NCBI GenBank assembly: GCA_026874595.1
Contig: CM049317.1
Location: forward strand, 29,632,901-29,696,900
From: Sipunculus nudus
Lineage: Eukaryota > Annelida > Sipuncula > Golfingiida > Sipunculidae
Direction of reading: 5' to 3'
Length of the DNA stretch: 64,000 nt
In this document: positions 50,581 to 60,980 of the stretch, in pieces
How positions within the stretch are numbered: position 1 is the stretch's first letter
How the letters are laid out: each line of letters begins with the position of its first letter
Position numbers and translations under genes: made by a program
The notes under the pieces: generated by a model
What the model was told of the DNA's origin: nothing
Seen by the model: the letters and a program-made list of their open reading frames with translations, nothing else
Database searches by the model: none

Positions 50581-51985
50581 AATATTATTATTGACAACAA
50601 TAATAATAATTATAATAATTCTCACAATAATATCTCACAATTGTTCCAAACAACGTACTGTTTCAATTTAAATAAGTACCAACATATAAATAAATCGTAA
50701 AATAAGTCCTAAATCTGCAATCAGGAATTTTATGATTATGTGTTAGAAGATTCAATCATTAGTGGACGAAGTGAAATTCCGGGAGAACTGGATGCGTCCG
50801 GAGGGCATGGCCCCCTGCGGTCCCCCTCTGGCTACTCCCCTGAAAAATGTGAGTCAATATGCAGGACACCTAAAAATGACTGATATACGCGGTTTGGTCT
50901 GATTAGAATAGTAGCTCCATCCGACTGGTCATAGCTTCTAGTAAGTCATGGTAAATCATACGTTTTGCGAAAGATCTGCAAAGATCCTTTGAGAAAATTA
51001 GACATTCCACTTAAGTTAAATAATGATAAAATTATGATACTCTGCAAAAAAATGTCGTATTCATTATTAATGGAAGTTTTTTTTAATCAAAAGTATTTGT
51101 AAAATCCACTTCGGCAGTGTTTTTCACTTTATTTATCGTTTGATATGTTTGGTGAAAAGCTACAAAATATGCCCCGTGTTTTCGCCAAGTCAACCAAGGC
51201 ATTTTCCAGCAGTCTGGCTCACTGAGCAAAGGCCGCGAAAATAATTGTTTCTGAACAGAAGACGATTTCAAGCATAACGGTGGCAAAGTATTATAAGCGA
51301 GTTCTGTTTTCATTCATATCCACAATATATAACTAAATTGCCTAATTATTCTAATATATTCCTATTTGAGGCCCCAAATTACAAATGTTTCCCTCTCAAG
51401 ACACCATATTTTTTACGATCTTTTTCTCGGCAAGCACTGTTAGTTTTGGAGTTATTCTTTGCTTCTTTATTCGGTGATATCCATATATACTACGCGACGT
51501 ACATAAAGTTAAGCGAAAGCAAGACCAAGTTGGAGCTCGGTTATGAGAGGAAGTAGTAGAACAAAACAGCTGACAGAAGTTACCTGGAGCCTGTAGGATA
51601 AATCAGTTATAGCCCAGTGAAATGTTATGCACATTTCTTAAGTTTTACTCAACGTGTGTCAATCATGGCATTAACTCGGCTTCGCCCCGCGATGTATGAC
51701 ACACGCCTGGTACAGGGGCGGATCCAGGATTAAGGAAAAGGGGGGGGGGGGGCGGGTCCAACCCAGGAGGACTGATGAAATTCCTTAAAAAAAAGGTCAT
51801 CAGGTCCAAAAAAGGGGGTCGTGGTCGCAGAATTTCGTCTAAAACCCTTTAAAAAACGTTGCGTCGGGTGAAAAAGGGGGGGGGGGTTCCGGACCCCCTG
51901 GACCCCCCCCCTCCCGGATCCGCTTCTGTGGTAAAACATTACATCATGCATATTATTTCACTGGGCGATAACAAATACATATATC

Positions 51986-52050
<65 letters not shown>

Positions 52051-54259
52051 AGCAATAACATTGCAGAAACACTTACTTTGTAACTACAAAAACATGCTCA
52101 CCGATGTACGCTGTACAGTCCGGATCAAGGGTGAGGTCCAGTACTGGAGACAAGACAACCTCACAGGTTCCGTTGCTGAAGGCATTTACTGCACGGCATG
52201 CTGGGAAATCTTCACATTTGCTGAGACAATCAATCGGCATGCTTCCCTGCCGACACCTGCCAAGTTCAAATTTCTTTGTTTCTGAGGCCAACACTCTGGA
52301 TTTCTTCTCACGATCGTAGTACCGGCCTGTCGTGCTCCCAGCAATTTGCTCTGAATTCGTAAAAGCGAAGATATGATTTTGACAGTGTATAAACACAATT
52401 ATTTTAAAAACCTCCTGAAAGCTTAATTGCATTTCATACGAGTTAAACATTGTTTGACATAGCCGATTAAGTAGAAATCTGCATTCCATGGAATGCTAGC
52501 CTGCGCCAAGGGGGGGGGGGGGGAGGAGGTGGTCCCTATTAGCAGATGCAGACGGCTGCTTTCCTCAGAACTGAGAGCACACGTTTCCAAAACGCTCTCC
52601 GAACATCGAAAGTTCGGTGCTGAAGTTCATATTTTGAAATAACCTGTGTACAAATCCGTTTTTCCAGATAACCACCAGACACTATCACTCCGAAGTACTG
52701 GGCTCTCGATCATGACTTGAACACGCGGGCATTCCATTTGCGGGGCGCACGAGGCTGGACCGTGAATGCATTCACTTATTTGACCAGTATACCCAGGTTC
52801 ATTCTTGCATATGTTACTGTACATTTGTAATTTCCTGGAAGTCCTTTCTGGATCGAGATTATTAGCCGGACCCGACACCAAAATCCTATCGTTTCTTCAT
52901 TGGCCCGTTTCCGAGGGGCCCTGAAAATTTCATGTGATTCCGTTCATGGATGCGTGAGTAAATGTGCGAACAGACACACACACACACATGAACACAGAAA
53001 GCAAACACACGCAGGGGACGCTAAAAGAACAACGCAATCTTACAGTGGAGAAATTCTCTGTGGAATTATTTCTTTTGTTTTATATTTCTCTGTGGAATTG
53101 TTTCTTTTGTTTTGTAATTCTCTGTGGAATTATTTCTTTTGTTTTATAATTCTCTGTGAAATTATTTCTTTTGTTTTAATATTCTCTGTGGAATTGTTTC
53201 TTTTGTTTTGTAATTCTCTGTGGAATTATATCTTTTGTTTTATAATTCCCTGTATAATTATTTTATACATTTTAGGTATTCTGTTTCCGGAGGAGAAATT
53301 TCTTGATATGTATTATAGAAACTTGTTTTAACACCTCATTTGACTTCACAAGTAATATGTAAAAAGTAGTAATTTTATCGGGAGTTTTGGTTTGCCAGTT
53401 TTAATCCATAACCTGGCGATCTTCAAATATACGCTTTCATTTATATTAATTTAAAAAAATATATGAGGTAGTTGGAAACTATGTCACAGCTTAATATATC
53501 AGTTGGGTTAATCGTTTCTTTATTTATAAATCGACTGAGTGACATTAAAAGATAAAATTATGAGGTTATAGGCCAGTTTATGACACACTTTTTCTTTAAA
53601 AAAATGACTAAATAACCCTTTATCTGCTGTGCGACTCGGGAAAACAGTGGTGGTCTATGCTAAATTCCACTTACCTATACATAATATTTGCATAATATTA
53701 GTTGGCGAGTGTTTGTGTGTTTGCATGTTCACAAGATAACCCATGCAATCATGAACAGAATCTCATGAAAATTTCAGGCCACTTAAGAATCGATAAGATT
53801 TTGGTGTGGATATGGACAGGATCCGGGTTCAGGAAAGTCATCCAGAAATATTCACAGTTACTTATACCGAATGAACCAGATAATATAGGCCGAATAAGTG
53901 AATGCAAACACTGTTTGAGGAGCATCCAACAAACCGGACGCCTCCCCCCCCCCCCCCCCCAACACACACATGGCAGAGGCATGCATTTCCTAGATTGCAG
54001 ATTCCTAGTTAATCCTGTTTATAAAAAAACTATCTTTCATTGGTTGACCACCATGCTGAAAAGTTAGAATAAAAAGAATATAGACTTGTCCCTGTGTTTA
54101 TCATGTCATGTTAGTCTATCAAAAGAAAATAATTTACTGAAAGTTCTGTAGGCTAATCGATATTACATGACAATATATGTATGGGTGTGTATTTTCAATA
54201 TCCTGAATAATTTGCTTACCTGAAAAGTACAAAACCATGAACAGAGTTGGGTAAATCAT
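46438..54259 (-). CDS. secreted PAN/apple-like plus C-type lectin protein (4 exons, 240 aa)
   Basis: Exons 54259-54220, 52350-52102, 48541-48338 and 46667-46438; all introns are GT-AG and phase 1, as is usual for extracellular modules. Residues 1-17 (MIYPTLFMVLYFS...) are a short signal peptide. Residues 40-96 hold six cysteines (46, 55, 59, 65, 76, 92) in a PAN/apple-like pattern with KCEDFPACRAVNAFSNGTC. Residues 100-164 are a long-form C-type lectin start: CPDGN, SCYKF, SW-x5-HC, GGHLAAIET. The second half has GTWKWTG but no EPN/QPD or WND motif and an unusual CTC...HC ending, so calcium-dependent sugar binding is doubtful. Probably an extracellular recognition or matrix protein; the ligand is unknown. 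An unseen alternative last exon would change the ending. Confidence 0.75.
46903..46977. repeat. (AC)n and (AT)n microsatellite
   Basis: ACACACACACAC followed by about 60 bases of AT, in the last lectin intron. Confidence 0.95.
47424..47495. repeat. left arm of a foldback repeat
   Basis: ACATGCGACACCCGCTCTCG followed by GGGCCAAGAATCAGACCAAC matches 20872-20943. The matching right arm is about 600 bases away, at 48095. Confidence 0.65.
48095..48275. repeat. right arm and tRNA-like part of the same repeat
   Basis: GAGCTGGTGTCCCGATGTAA then CCAGACCAACGAGA, then GCACAATGCGATTCC and, on the minus strand, GGGTTCGATCACC. Matches 20945-21130. Confidence 0.65.
48338..48541 (-). CDS. lectin gene, exon 3 (first half of C-type lectin domain)
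   Basis: Acceptor TTTTTTCACAG, donor GTAAGA, phase 1. It contains CPDGNLMITSGHTSCYKFVL, then FSWYDAPDHCDSLGGHLAAI, a textbook C-type lectin N-terminal half. Confidence 0.85.
48600..48900. other. intron sequence, possible repeat relic
   Basis: A less AT-rich block (CTTCGATTCAAAAACAAGAT; CTCCCGTCTGGGAGACC) with a small hairpin. Not recognised; no exon signals. Confidence 0.25.
49845..50053. mobile_element. 209-bp foldback element with 5-bp duplication
   Basis: Starts CAGGGGCGTATCAAGGA and ends CAGATACGCTTCTG. It is flanked by GGCCC at 49840-49844 and 50054-50058. A poly-G tract near the left and poly-C near the right are complementary. Same family as 51713-51928. Confidence 0.75.
50511..50581. 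repeat. (ATA)n/(TTA)n microsatellite
   Basis: AATAATAAT then ATTATTATT for about 70 bases, self-complementary. Confidence 0.9.
51713..51928. mobile_element. 216-bp foldback element with 5-bp duplication
   Basis: Starts CAGGGGCGGATCCAGGA, ends TCCCGGATCCGCTTCTG (inverted repeat). It is flanked by TGGTA at 51708-51712 and 51929-51933. CAGGGG ends recall hAT elements, but those duplicate 8 bp, so I leave the superfamily open. Confidence 0.78.
51989..52049. repeat. (TTA)n microsatellite
   Basis: ATTATTATT repeats with one TATAT interruption. Confidence 0.9.
52102..52350 (-). CDS. lectin gene, exon 2 (PAN/apple-like module)
   Basis: Acceptor GAATTCAG, donor GTGAGC, phase 1 at both ends. Encodes GRCRQGSMPIDCLSKCEDFP, then ACRAVNAFSNGTCEVVL and DPDCTAYI. 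Cysteine spacing recalls PAN/apple domains of invertebrate lectins. Confidence 0.78.
52490..52980 (-). repeat. R-CACA repeat copy, inverted
   Basis: On the minus strand it reads GTGTGTGTCTGTTCGCACAT, CCATGAACGGAATCACATGA, AATTTTCAGGGCC, then a G/C run and GCATTCCATGGAATGCAG. It matches 53700-54010, which lies in the opposite orientation 0.7 kb away. Confidence 0.6.
53047..53260. repeat. 32-bp tandem repeat, about 7 copies
   Basis: Unit AATTCTCTGTGGAATTATTT then CTTTTGTTTTAT, copies starting near 53053, 53086, 53118, 53150, 53182, 53213 and 53246. Lies in the first lectin intron. Confidence 0.92.
53700..54010 (+). repeat. R-CACA repeat copy
   Basis: TGTGTGTTTGCATGTTCACA, GAATCTCATGAAAATTTCAG, AGTGAATGCAAACACTG, a run of about 17 C, ACACACACATGGCAGAGGC and AGATTGCAGATTCCTAGT, in the same order as 22990-23260. 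Confidence 0.65.
54220..54259 (-). CDS. lectin gene, exon 1 (signal peptide)
   Basis: ATG at 54259, MIYPTLFMVLYFS, phase 1 donor GTAAGC. The hydrophobic run fits a signal peptide, though the charged n-region is missing. Confidence 0.68.
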
Positions 54260-55419
54260 GTTGTTGCTCAATGTACAACTCGCAAATAACAAACGAAATT
54301 TTCTCTACCAGCCAACAGGTCTCAAATGAAGTACCTGCTTTTTAGCTCTGTATTTCAGGGTTGTCAAGCCCTACGTCATTAAACGTCATCCATCCCACTA
54401 GGCACCAAACATTGAATAAATTATGTGTCAGTGTTAGAGGGAAATCAATATGTGCCATGGCTCTGACTGTTAAATTAGGTTATATTGAACTTCCAGTTAC
54501 TGAAGTTCTTAGAACTCTGATACATGACGGTCATTCTCGTAGGATTCGGTTGTAAAATCATATTTGACGATTAAAAGATTAGAAACTACGGATGATGGAT
54601 CACTAATCGATTATTCTATGTACCATCTATATTATTGCGAACTATGTTGTATAGAATTATACATAAAACACCGTCCCTGTAAATTCAGTTAAACTTGTAC
54701 ATCACGTTGAAAGATATAGGTAATGACCAGTTATTGACATATATTCATTGCATAAGGTCGTTTTTGGATGTTGGTTTGTCTTCTTTGACTTACTGGATTG
54801 TCAAAACGTAATGTTTTATGACCGATTATGCTCAAATGCAATCGATTTAATCAATAATGAAAGGAAACGACCAATCATCGATACAATAAATATATCCGTT
54901 AACCATAATTGATTTTTTAAATTAGCAATAATTATAGTGGTTTATGTCGCGAAGATTGGACCCAATTTAAGATATGGTCTCCTTAAGACGATGAACACAA
55001 ATTCAAAAATCGCAGAGGTGTGAGAGATAATACTTTACCCTTGGCTTGTCATTCAACAAATTTACACAAACATTTCTGAAAATATTTGTTTGTTGATTTT
55101 TTGGAGGATTAGAAAACACCCAAGGAATTATCATTAAATTTTAGAGGTCATCTGGATCATCAAAGAATTTAATTCAAATGATTGTCTTCCGTGGTTACGG
55201 CTATTCCATTATTATAGAGCTATTGACTGGCATTAGCGGGTGGCTCTGTACTGGAGGTGACCTGGGATGGGGCAACCGTGGCAGGTCTTCAGCCATATAC
55301 ATAGCAACGATAATTTTGGCGGAGGTTTGATGTCTCTGACAACACTTTTTTTTACAGTCGAACAGTTCACCTATTATTCTTTTTCCAGCATATGTTCACA
55401 TGGTGTACTGCTTGTTAAG
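54260..55419. other. upstream of the lectin gene, AT-rich
   Basis: Should hold the lectin promoter near 54260-54360. No TATA box or other element is clear, and no exon is seen. Confidence 0.4.

Positions 55420-55502
<83 letters not shown>
55420..55502. repeat. (TA)n microsatellite
   Basis: About 80 bases of TA with one slipped position. Confidence 0.95.
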
Positions 55503-55506
<4 letters not shown>

Positions 55507-55925
55507 TCTTTCCATTGAAATTTATTTTATTAAAGATTGAGTTTTTTTATTAATTTCAAGTGCCAATTGACAATCAACTAATGGCTCATTCTTTGATACT
55601 AATTAAAAAATTAAATTTAAAATTGGTATTTTTCTTAAATTCTTTATATTTCAGTATATACTTAAGCCCATATATCATCATCCCGCCAGAGGCGAGTACG
55701 ATTCTGCGCAGTGAGTCAAAATACGACAGATGGCGCTGCAAGTATATATAATAGATATATCATTTTACCTTTTACGTATTGTGAATAAAAAAGTATACTC
55801 ATGAGAAAACGAATGGTTTTCAGGTCAATAGACTTTTTTCACCATACAAGCGACATCTGTGGGTTACGATTGTCACTGAGGCTTCGGGTCCTTTATATCT
55901 CCAGAGAAAGGTGACGAATACATTC

Positions 55926-57330
55926 TTCAAGCATGCGCACTGCGAGTGATTTACAGATCGTATGCTCTGTGCGTTTCACTACATGCATGCAGTGTACTTT
56001 GGAATACTAGGATGCAAGCTAGCTGCTGAGAAATGAACGTCAGAATGTATGAAAACTTCGCCATTAAGTTATGAAATTAAATCAAAGTATGAAAATCAAA
56101 CAAAATATTTTATTTCTGTGTCTACATATCCCACGAGAACGCTCACTGTCAGTCTCCGCAGATTGGTGTCGTAAGTTTGATAAAAACATCCTCTGATATT
56201 AAAAGTAAAATCATGCAGTGACATTATCAAATTGTTTATTGTTCAGGGATATTTCTAACAGCTGAAAGATAAATATTAAAAAAAAAAAACATGTGACTTG
56301 TACACCTAAGTAAAAGATTGCGACTTTGTTGGTACCATAAAACATATATAGTCTGTTCCACAAAAGGGTGCCTGTTGAAATTTGGCAATATTTTTCTAAA
56401 TTGACAGATTATATAAGTTCAGATGGCATGTGCAATGAAGGAAGTGTTGGCCTAATTTACTATAATTGAATTATAATCATTCCTAGCAAAATATTAAAGC
56501 AATGCAATTAAATCGATATCTGAGAAAACAGTCTATTTTTTACAACACCTCAACTCCATTCATGGAGGTCAAGGTCACCAGTCACATGCTCAAATAACTG
56601 CACTTGAAAGGTCCTAATTGGCTAATATCTTGTCATTAATATTCTAAAAAAGTGCAATCGTCTGCAACCTATGGCAGACGCCATGTCACTTGGCCACAAT
56701 ATTAAGAAGAACCAGAGGGTTGCAAAATATAAATGTTGGTTTTTGTTATGAGGTTTTAATCTTATATTAGGCCTTTGGTCATTCATCAGCTTTAAGGTCA
56801 GACTGTGTAATAATTTTTTAGTTTAAGAGAATAATTGCCAAATTTCAATGGCACCCTTTGTGGAACAGACTATAGTACTGACAATCTTTTCAGATATTTT
56901 AAGAATCATAGTTACATAGCTGGAGTTCGGATCCGAACACACCCTTCTGTATTATTCCCTCAGATCATTGAGTAGTCGCTCTTACCACTAGATCACTGTC
57001 ATTTATAAATAAATTGGGTTTATTTTCGCGTTTGTTCTGTGTTTCCACGTTGTCAGACAGCTGTACCTAAAATATTATTAAATCTATAAGCTCACGCCAG
57101 ATTCTTACATGTCACTGCACACATATCATAAAGCTCTCGTTACAGAGTTTCCACAGTAGTGTTTTCGTGTTATAGTGCAATTTGAAGGCCAGTTTTTTTT
57201 TTTCAAAACAAGCGCCTCGTGCATTGGATATTATCAAGACTTCATCTAAACACAGGTACATCGTGAAACTAGTCAGGTCATCTTGACCATAAATTCTTCC
57301 TTTCACATTCTCATATATCATATGTTTATC
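55926..57330 (+). repeat. duplicated segment, copy 1
   Basis: CAAGCATGCGC...ACTGCGAGTG, CAAGCTAGCTGCTGAGAAATG, AAATCAAAGTATGAAAATCA, GAACGCTCACTGTCAGTC, ACATGTGACTTGTACACCTA and, after an inserted MITE, CTCACGCCAG...TTACATGTCACTGCACAC all recur in the same order in 57875-58750. Confidence 0.85.
56349..56872. mobile_element. 524-bp MITE with TA duplication
   Basis: Left TAGTCTGTTCCACAAAAGGG then TGCC and TTGAAATTTGGCAAT; right ATTGCCAAATTTCAATGGCA then CCCTTTGTGGAACAGACTA. These are inverted repeats of about 38 bases. Flanked by TA on each side. It is absent from the matching position of the duplicate near 58288. TA duplication fits a Tc1/mariner-type non-autonomous element. It contains TCAAGGTCACC near 56570. 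Confidence 0.85.
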
Positions 57331-57874
57331 CTTCACATTTATCGATAGACCTTCTGTGTGCAGAATGTAAGTCTGTTTTTCTTTGTACTCGAGAACACAT
57401 GTCAGAAAAGAAAATATAATAAGCTTCTCTGGTATCACTCAAAGGTTTATGTAGATATCAACTGAAATTAAAGAAACCAAGTTTACTCAAAGACAAGATA
57501 GGCTGCAACAGCTGTGTAGGCCATCTTTTACTGCATCTAATATCGCTCAACGTTTACTGTATTAAGGGGGATGGGACTTATTTATTATTTGTCTTTTCAT
57601 GCTTAGTATAGATGATAAACCGTTTACTTATCATACATTTCCACACCATATACAAGCAATGTATAGTTATATTATACTAACTTTTGGCAATTAATGTTCA
57701 CATTTTTATGAATGGAAAACTAATGAATGGAATATTATGTATTTTTTGTGTGATACGACAAATCATTTTCATTGTTGGTGGAGAGACCCTTTTTGAGAAC
57801 TGCAGGTGCCATTAACGCTTTTCCTTCGATAAAAAAGGCTTGGCAATTTTTCTTTGTATTTTTTTTATTGCTCC

Positions 57875-58745
57875 TCAAGCATGCGCCCCGCTGCACTGCG
57901 AGTGTTTTAAAGATCGTCTGCTCGATCTGTCCGTTTTACTGCATGCAGTGTACTATGGAATTACAGTGTTCAAGCTAGCTGCTGAGAAATGAAAGTCAGA
58001 ATATGTGAAAACTTCGCTATTATGTTATAAAATTAAATCAAAGTATGAAAATCAAACAAAAATTAAAAAATTAAACTACATATCTCACGAGAACGCTCAC
58101 TGTCAGTCATGCCGATTGGTGTCGCTAGTTTGATAAAAAAATCCTCTGTTATTAAAAAAAAACATGCAGTGACATTGTCAAATTGTTTATTGATAAGGGA
58201 TATTTCTAACAGATGGTAGATAAATACAAGAAAAACATGTGACTTGTACACCTAAGTAAACCATTTTGACATTGTTGGAACCATAAAGCATATCGTGTTG
58301 ATAATCTTTTTTGAATTTTTTAAGAATCTGGGTTATATAGCTAGAGGTGGGATTCGAACCCACCCTTCTGTATTATTCAATGAGTAGTCGCTCTTACCAC
58401 TTGATCACTGTCATTTATAAATAAATAGGTTTGTTTTCGCGTTTGTTCCCTCTAACAATTTCCGCGTTGTCACACAGCTGTACCTGAAATATTATTAAAT
58501 CTATAAACTCACGCCAGCTTCTTACATGTCACTGCACACATATCATAAAACTCTCATTTCAGAGTTTGCAATGTAGTGTTTTCGTGTTCTAGTACAATTT
58601 GAAGGCCTGTTTTGTTGCCAGTTGTCGGTACATTATTTAAAATAAACGCCTCGTGCATTGGATACTATCAAAACTCCATGTAAACACAGATAAACCGTGA
58701 AACTAGTCCGGTCATCTTGACCATAAATTCTTCCTTTAACATTCA

Positions 58746-58750
<5 letters not shown>
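57875..58750 (+). repeat. duplicated segment, copy 2 (no MITE)
   Basis: Direct duplicate of 55926-57330 at roughly 80-85 percent identity by eye, without the MITE. Contains a tRNA-like block at 58341-58407. Confidence 0.85.
58341..58407 (-). repeat. tRNA-like block (SINE head)
   Basis: The minus strand has TGATCAAGTGGTAAGAGCG (A box) and GGGTGGGTTCGAATCCCACC (B box and T arm). A decayed equivalent lies in copy 1 near 56930-56996. Without an acceptor stem it is not a working tRNA. Confidence 0.6.

Positions 58751-58801
<51 letters not shown>
58749..58801. repeat. (TA)n microsatellite
   Basis: Pure TA run of about 53 bases. Confidence 0.95.
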
Positions 58802-58805
<4 letters not shown>

Positions 58806-58904
58806 ACGATAATCTAGGGTTCGTGGAAGTAATAGGTTCTATAGGGGGTAAAAACGTGAATCCAGATTTCGGACATAAAAACGCTCCAAAAGTACAAAAC
58901 ATGA

Positions 58905-59660
58905 GAGTTTTAGCTCAGCTGACTGAAAGTTATCTGAGCTATAGCCATCATTCTTAGTCCGTCGTCTTTCTGTCTGTCTATCCGTCTGTTAACAGGGCAC
59001 AAATCGTAACTACGTGACCTGGAATTTTCTAATTTCATATCCAGGGAGGTCCATAAAATATCACCGTGTAAACCTTAAATTAGGTCACTGTGACCTATAT
59101 TCTCTGAGATACGTAGCCTGTTATAGCAACCCAAAATAATTAACATTTAGATGCAAAAGCTACAGTAATTCACTTACATGTACATTGATTGCCATAATTC
59201 TTTCCATGCATATTGGTCATGTGCAGATTCATCAGTTTCTGAAGACTGGAGGCACCACCTGTATTTTTTTCTAATTTTTACTCATTCTTTCTATATTTTT
59301 GAAACTTTCAACTGAAGCCATCCGAACGTAAACAGGGCACACACCATTAGATCTATAAACGTCTAACTGTAGATCCAGCTAGATAGGTACTATAGGCAAT
59401 TCTCTTCCGAAACCTGAAATTAGGTCATTGTGACCTATATTCTACGAGCTACTTGTTCAAGACATTTTGAGCGCCCAGGGAGCCATTATACCCAAAAACT
59501 TTTAAACTGTACATCCAGGGAGGTCTTAGGGAAAAATCACCGGAAACATAAAATTAGGTCACCGTGACCTATATTCTGCGAGGTATAGGAAACAAATCAT
59601 GATTTGAGCACCCAGAAAGTCAGGTTGGCACAAACATTTTTCGTCATGCGAGAGAGGTAA
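58905..59660 (+). repeat. dispersed repeat with three IR3 palindromes
   Basis: Begins TTTTAGCTCAGCTGACTGAA, then TCCGTCGTCTTTCTGTCTGT. It continues with three diverged sub-units carrying AAATTAGGTCANNGTGACCT then ATATTCT. The perfect AGGTCAnnnTGACCT sites are 59082-59096, 59422-59436 and 59556-59570. Related copy at 1551-1772 on the minus strand. Confidence 0.8.
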
Positions 59661-60174
59661 ACTACAAATAAACTAACTTTAAGTTTACACTACAGTTCAA
59701 TAATTCTAGATATCGAGGTTAGCTTATACATAACTATACCCGTCTCTAGTGTTCCAAGCCTCAGCGATAGCTCTTATGAAAAAAAAACAAAGCCTCAACA
59801 ATCTATATTATATTATTATAAATGAGAATCCAAACAAACCATGAGTATGAAATGTTGATATCATAAAACAGGTGTCATAAACCGAGTCCAGACAGAAACA
59901 GAACATGAATAAGTCTGGTTGATGGTCAGTTTTCATATATTTAAATGTAACGCAAAACAAACTCAGGGCTAAAGGACCGACTTAAATTTCATTTTTCTTT
60001 ACAGGTTAAGGTGACCCCAAAAAAAATACTTGTACGATATTAACGCTTATTGACGAATGTTATGTGTTTTTTGCAAAATAATGAGCCAACCTTACGTTAA
60101 CCATGATGATTTCATACTGGCCAGCTAATTTACTATCACTCGTCCTTTTACAAACTTTTTTTTATAAACTTAAT

Positions 60175-60405
60175 TTATTTTACATGGATTTTACAACTAG
60201 TTATAATAACTAATACGAGGCACTCTCCATGGCTCGGATGTTGGCGCTCGGTAGTCGGTAAGGGTGGAGGAAACCGGAGGACCCGGAGAAAACCACCGGC
60301 CTTGGACGGTCAACTACAACCCATTCTCATAGCAACACCGGGGATCGAACCCGGGTCGCCAGCAGAGAAGGCCGAGCTTTTTACCACTCAGCTATCCAGG
60401 CCCCT
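60175..60405 (-). mobile_element. tRNA-derived SINE
   Basis: On the minus strand the head at 60404-60331 has TAGCTGAGTGGTAAAAAGC (A box) and GGGTTCGATCCCCGG (B box). The body contains, on the plus strand, GTGGAGGAAACCGGAGGACC then CGGAGAAAACCACC. A related body fragment is at 2478-2580. Stem pairing is poor, so it is a SINE, not a tRNA gene. The GGAGGAAACCGGAG block looks like a SINE body common in molluscs, from memory only. Confidence 0.7.
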
Positions 60406-60921
60406 TCAGCAGCAAAAAACCGGCCTGTTAATTCAAAAGACCCGGGCAACACCACACAAAACAGTTCCGTGGCCGGGTCACTCATACCTTCCAGTTCACA
60501 AAGTCTGACTCCATGTAAACTCCGTTGAAATACTGGTGATTTCTCCCACCATACAGGCAACAAGCAGTTCTGACGTCACGACGTGTCACGTCAGGATATT
60601 TCAGGGACATCCATCATGTTGCATGTTCCCTCGTCACAATATATATGTGTGTGTGTGCTAATTAATCGATTACATTGACGATTGGTCGTTTTCTTTCATA
60701 ATCGATAAAATCAATTGCGTTTTAGCATAATTGATCATAAACGATTATGTTATTCACATCCCAGTCAAGAAGACCATGTGAAATGAATAAGTGTCAACAG
60801 CATGGCTAGTACCTTTATATTTCACAGTTTCAGCGTGATGTACAAGTAAAACTAATTTTACTTGGTCAGTATTTTATTTATAATTCTATATAGCATATAA
60901 CATCAATATTCAATCATCGAA

Positions 60922-60927
<6 letters not shown>

Positions 60928-60978
<51 letters not shown>
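60928..60978. repeat. (TA)n microsatellite
   Basis: Pure TA run of about 50 bases. Confidence 0.95.

Positions 60979-60980
<2 letters not shown>

Noticed and set aside
52073-52489. 138-codon uninterrupted frame as a single exon
   Set aside because: Only 52350-52102 has exon character; the rest reads into intron on both sides and the phase-1 splice sites fit the lectin gene.
60331-60404. tRNA gene on the minus strand
   Set aside because: A and B boxes are good, but the acceptor stem does not pair and it is joined to a SINE body.
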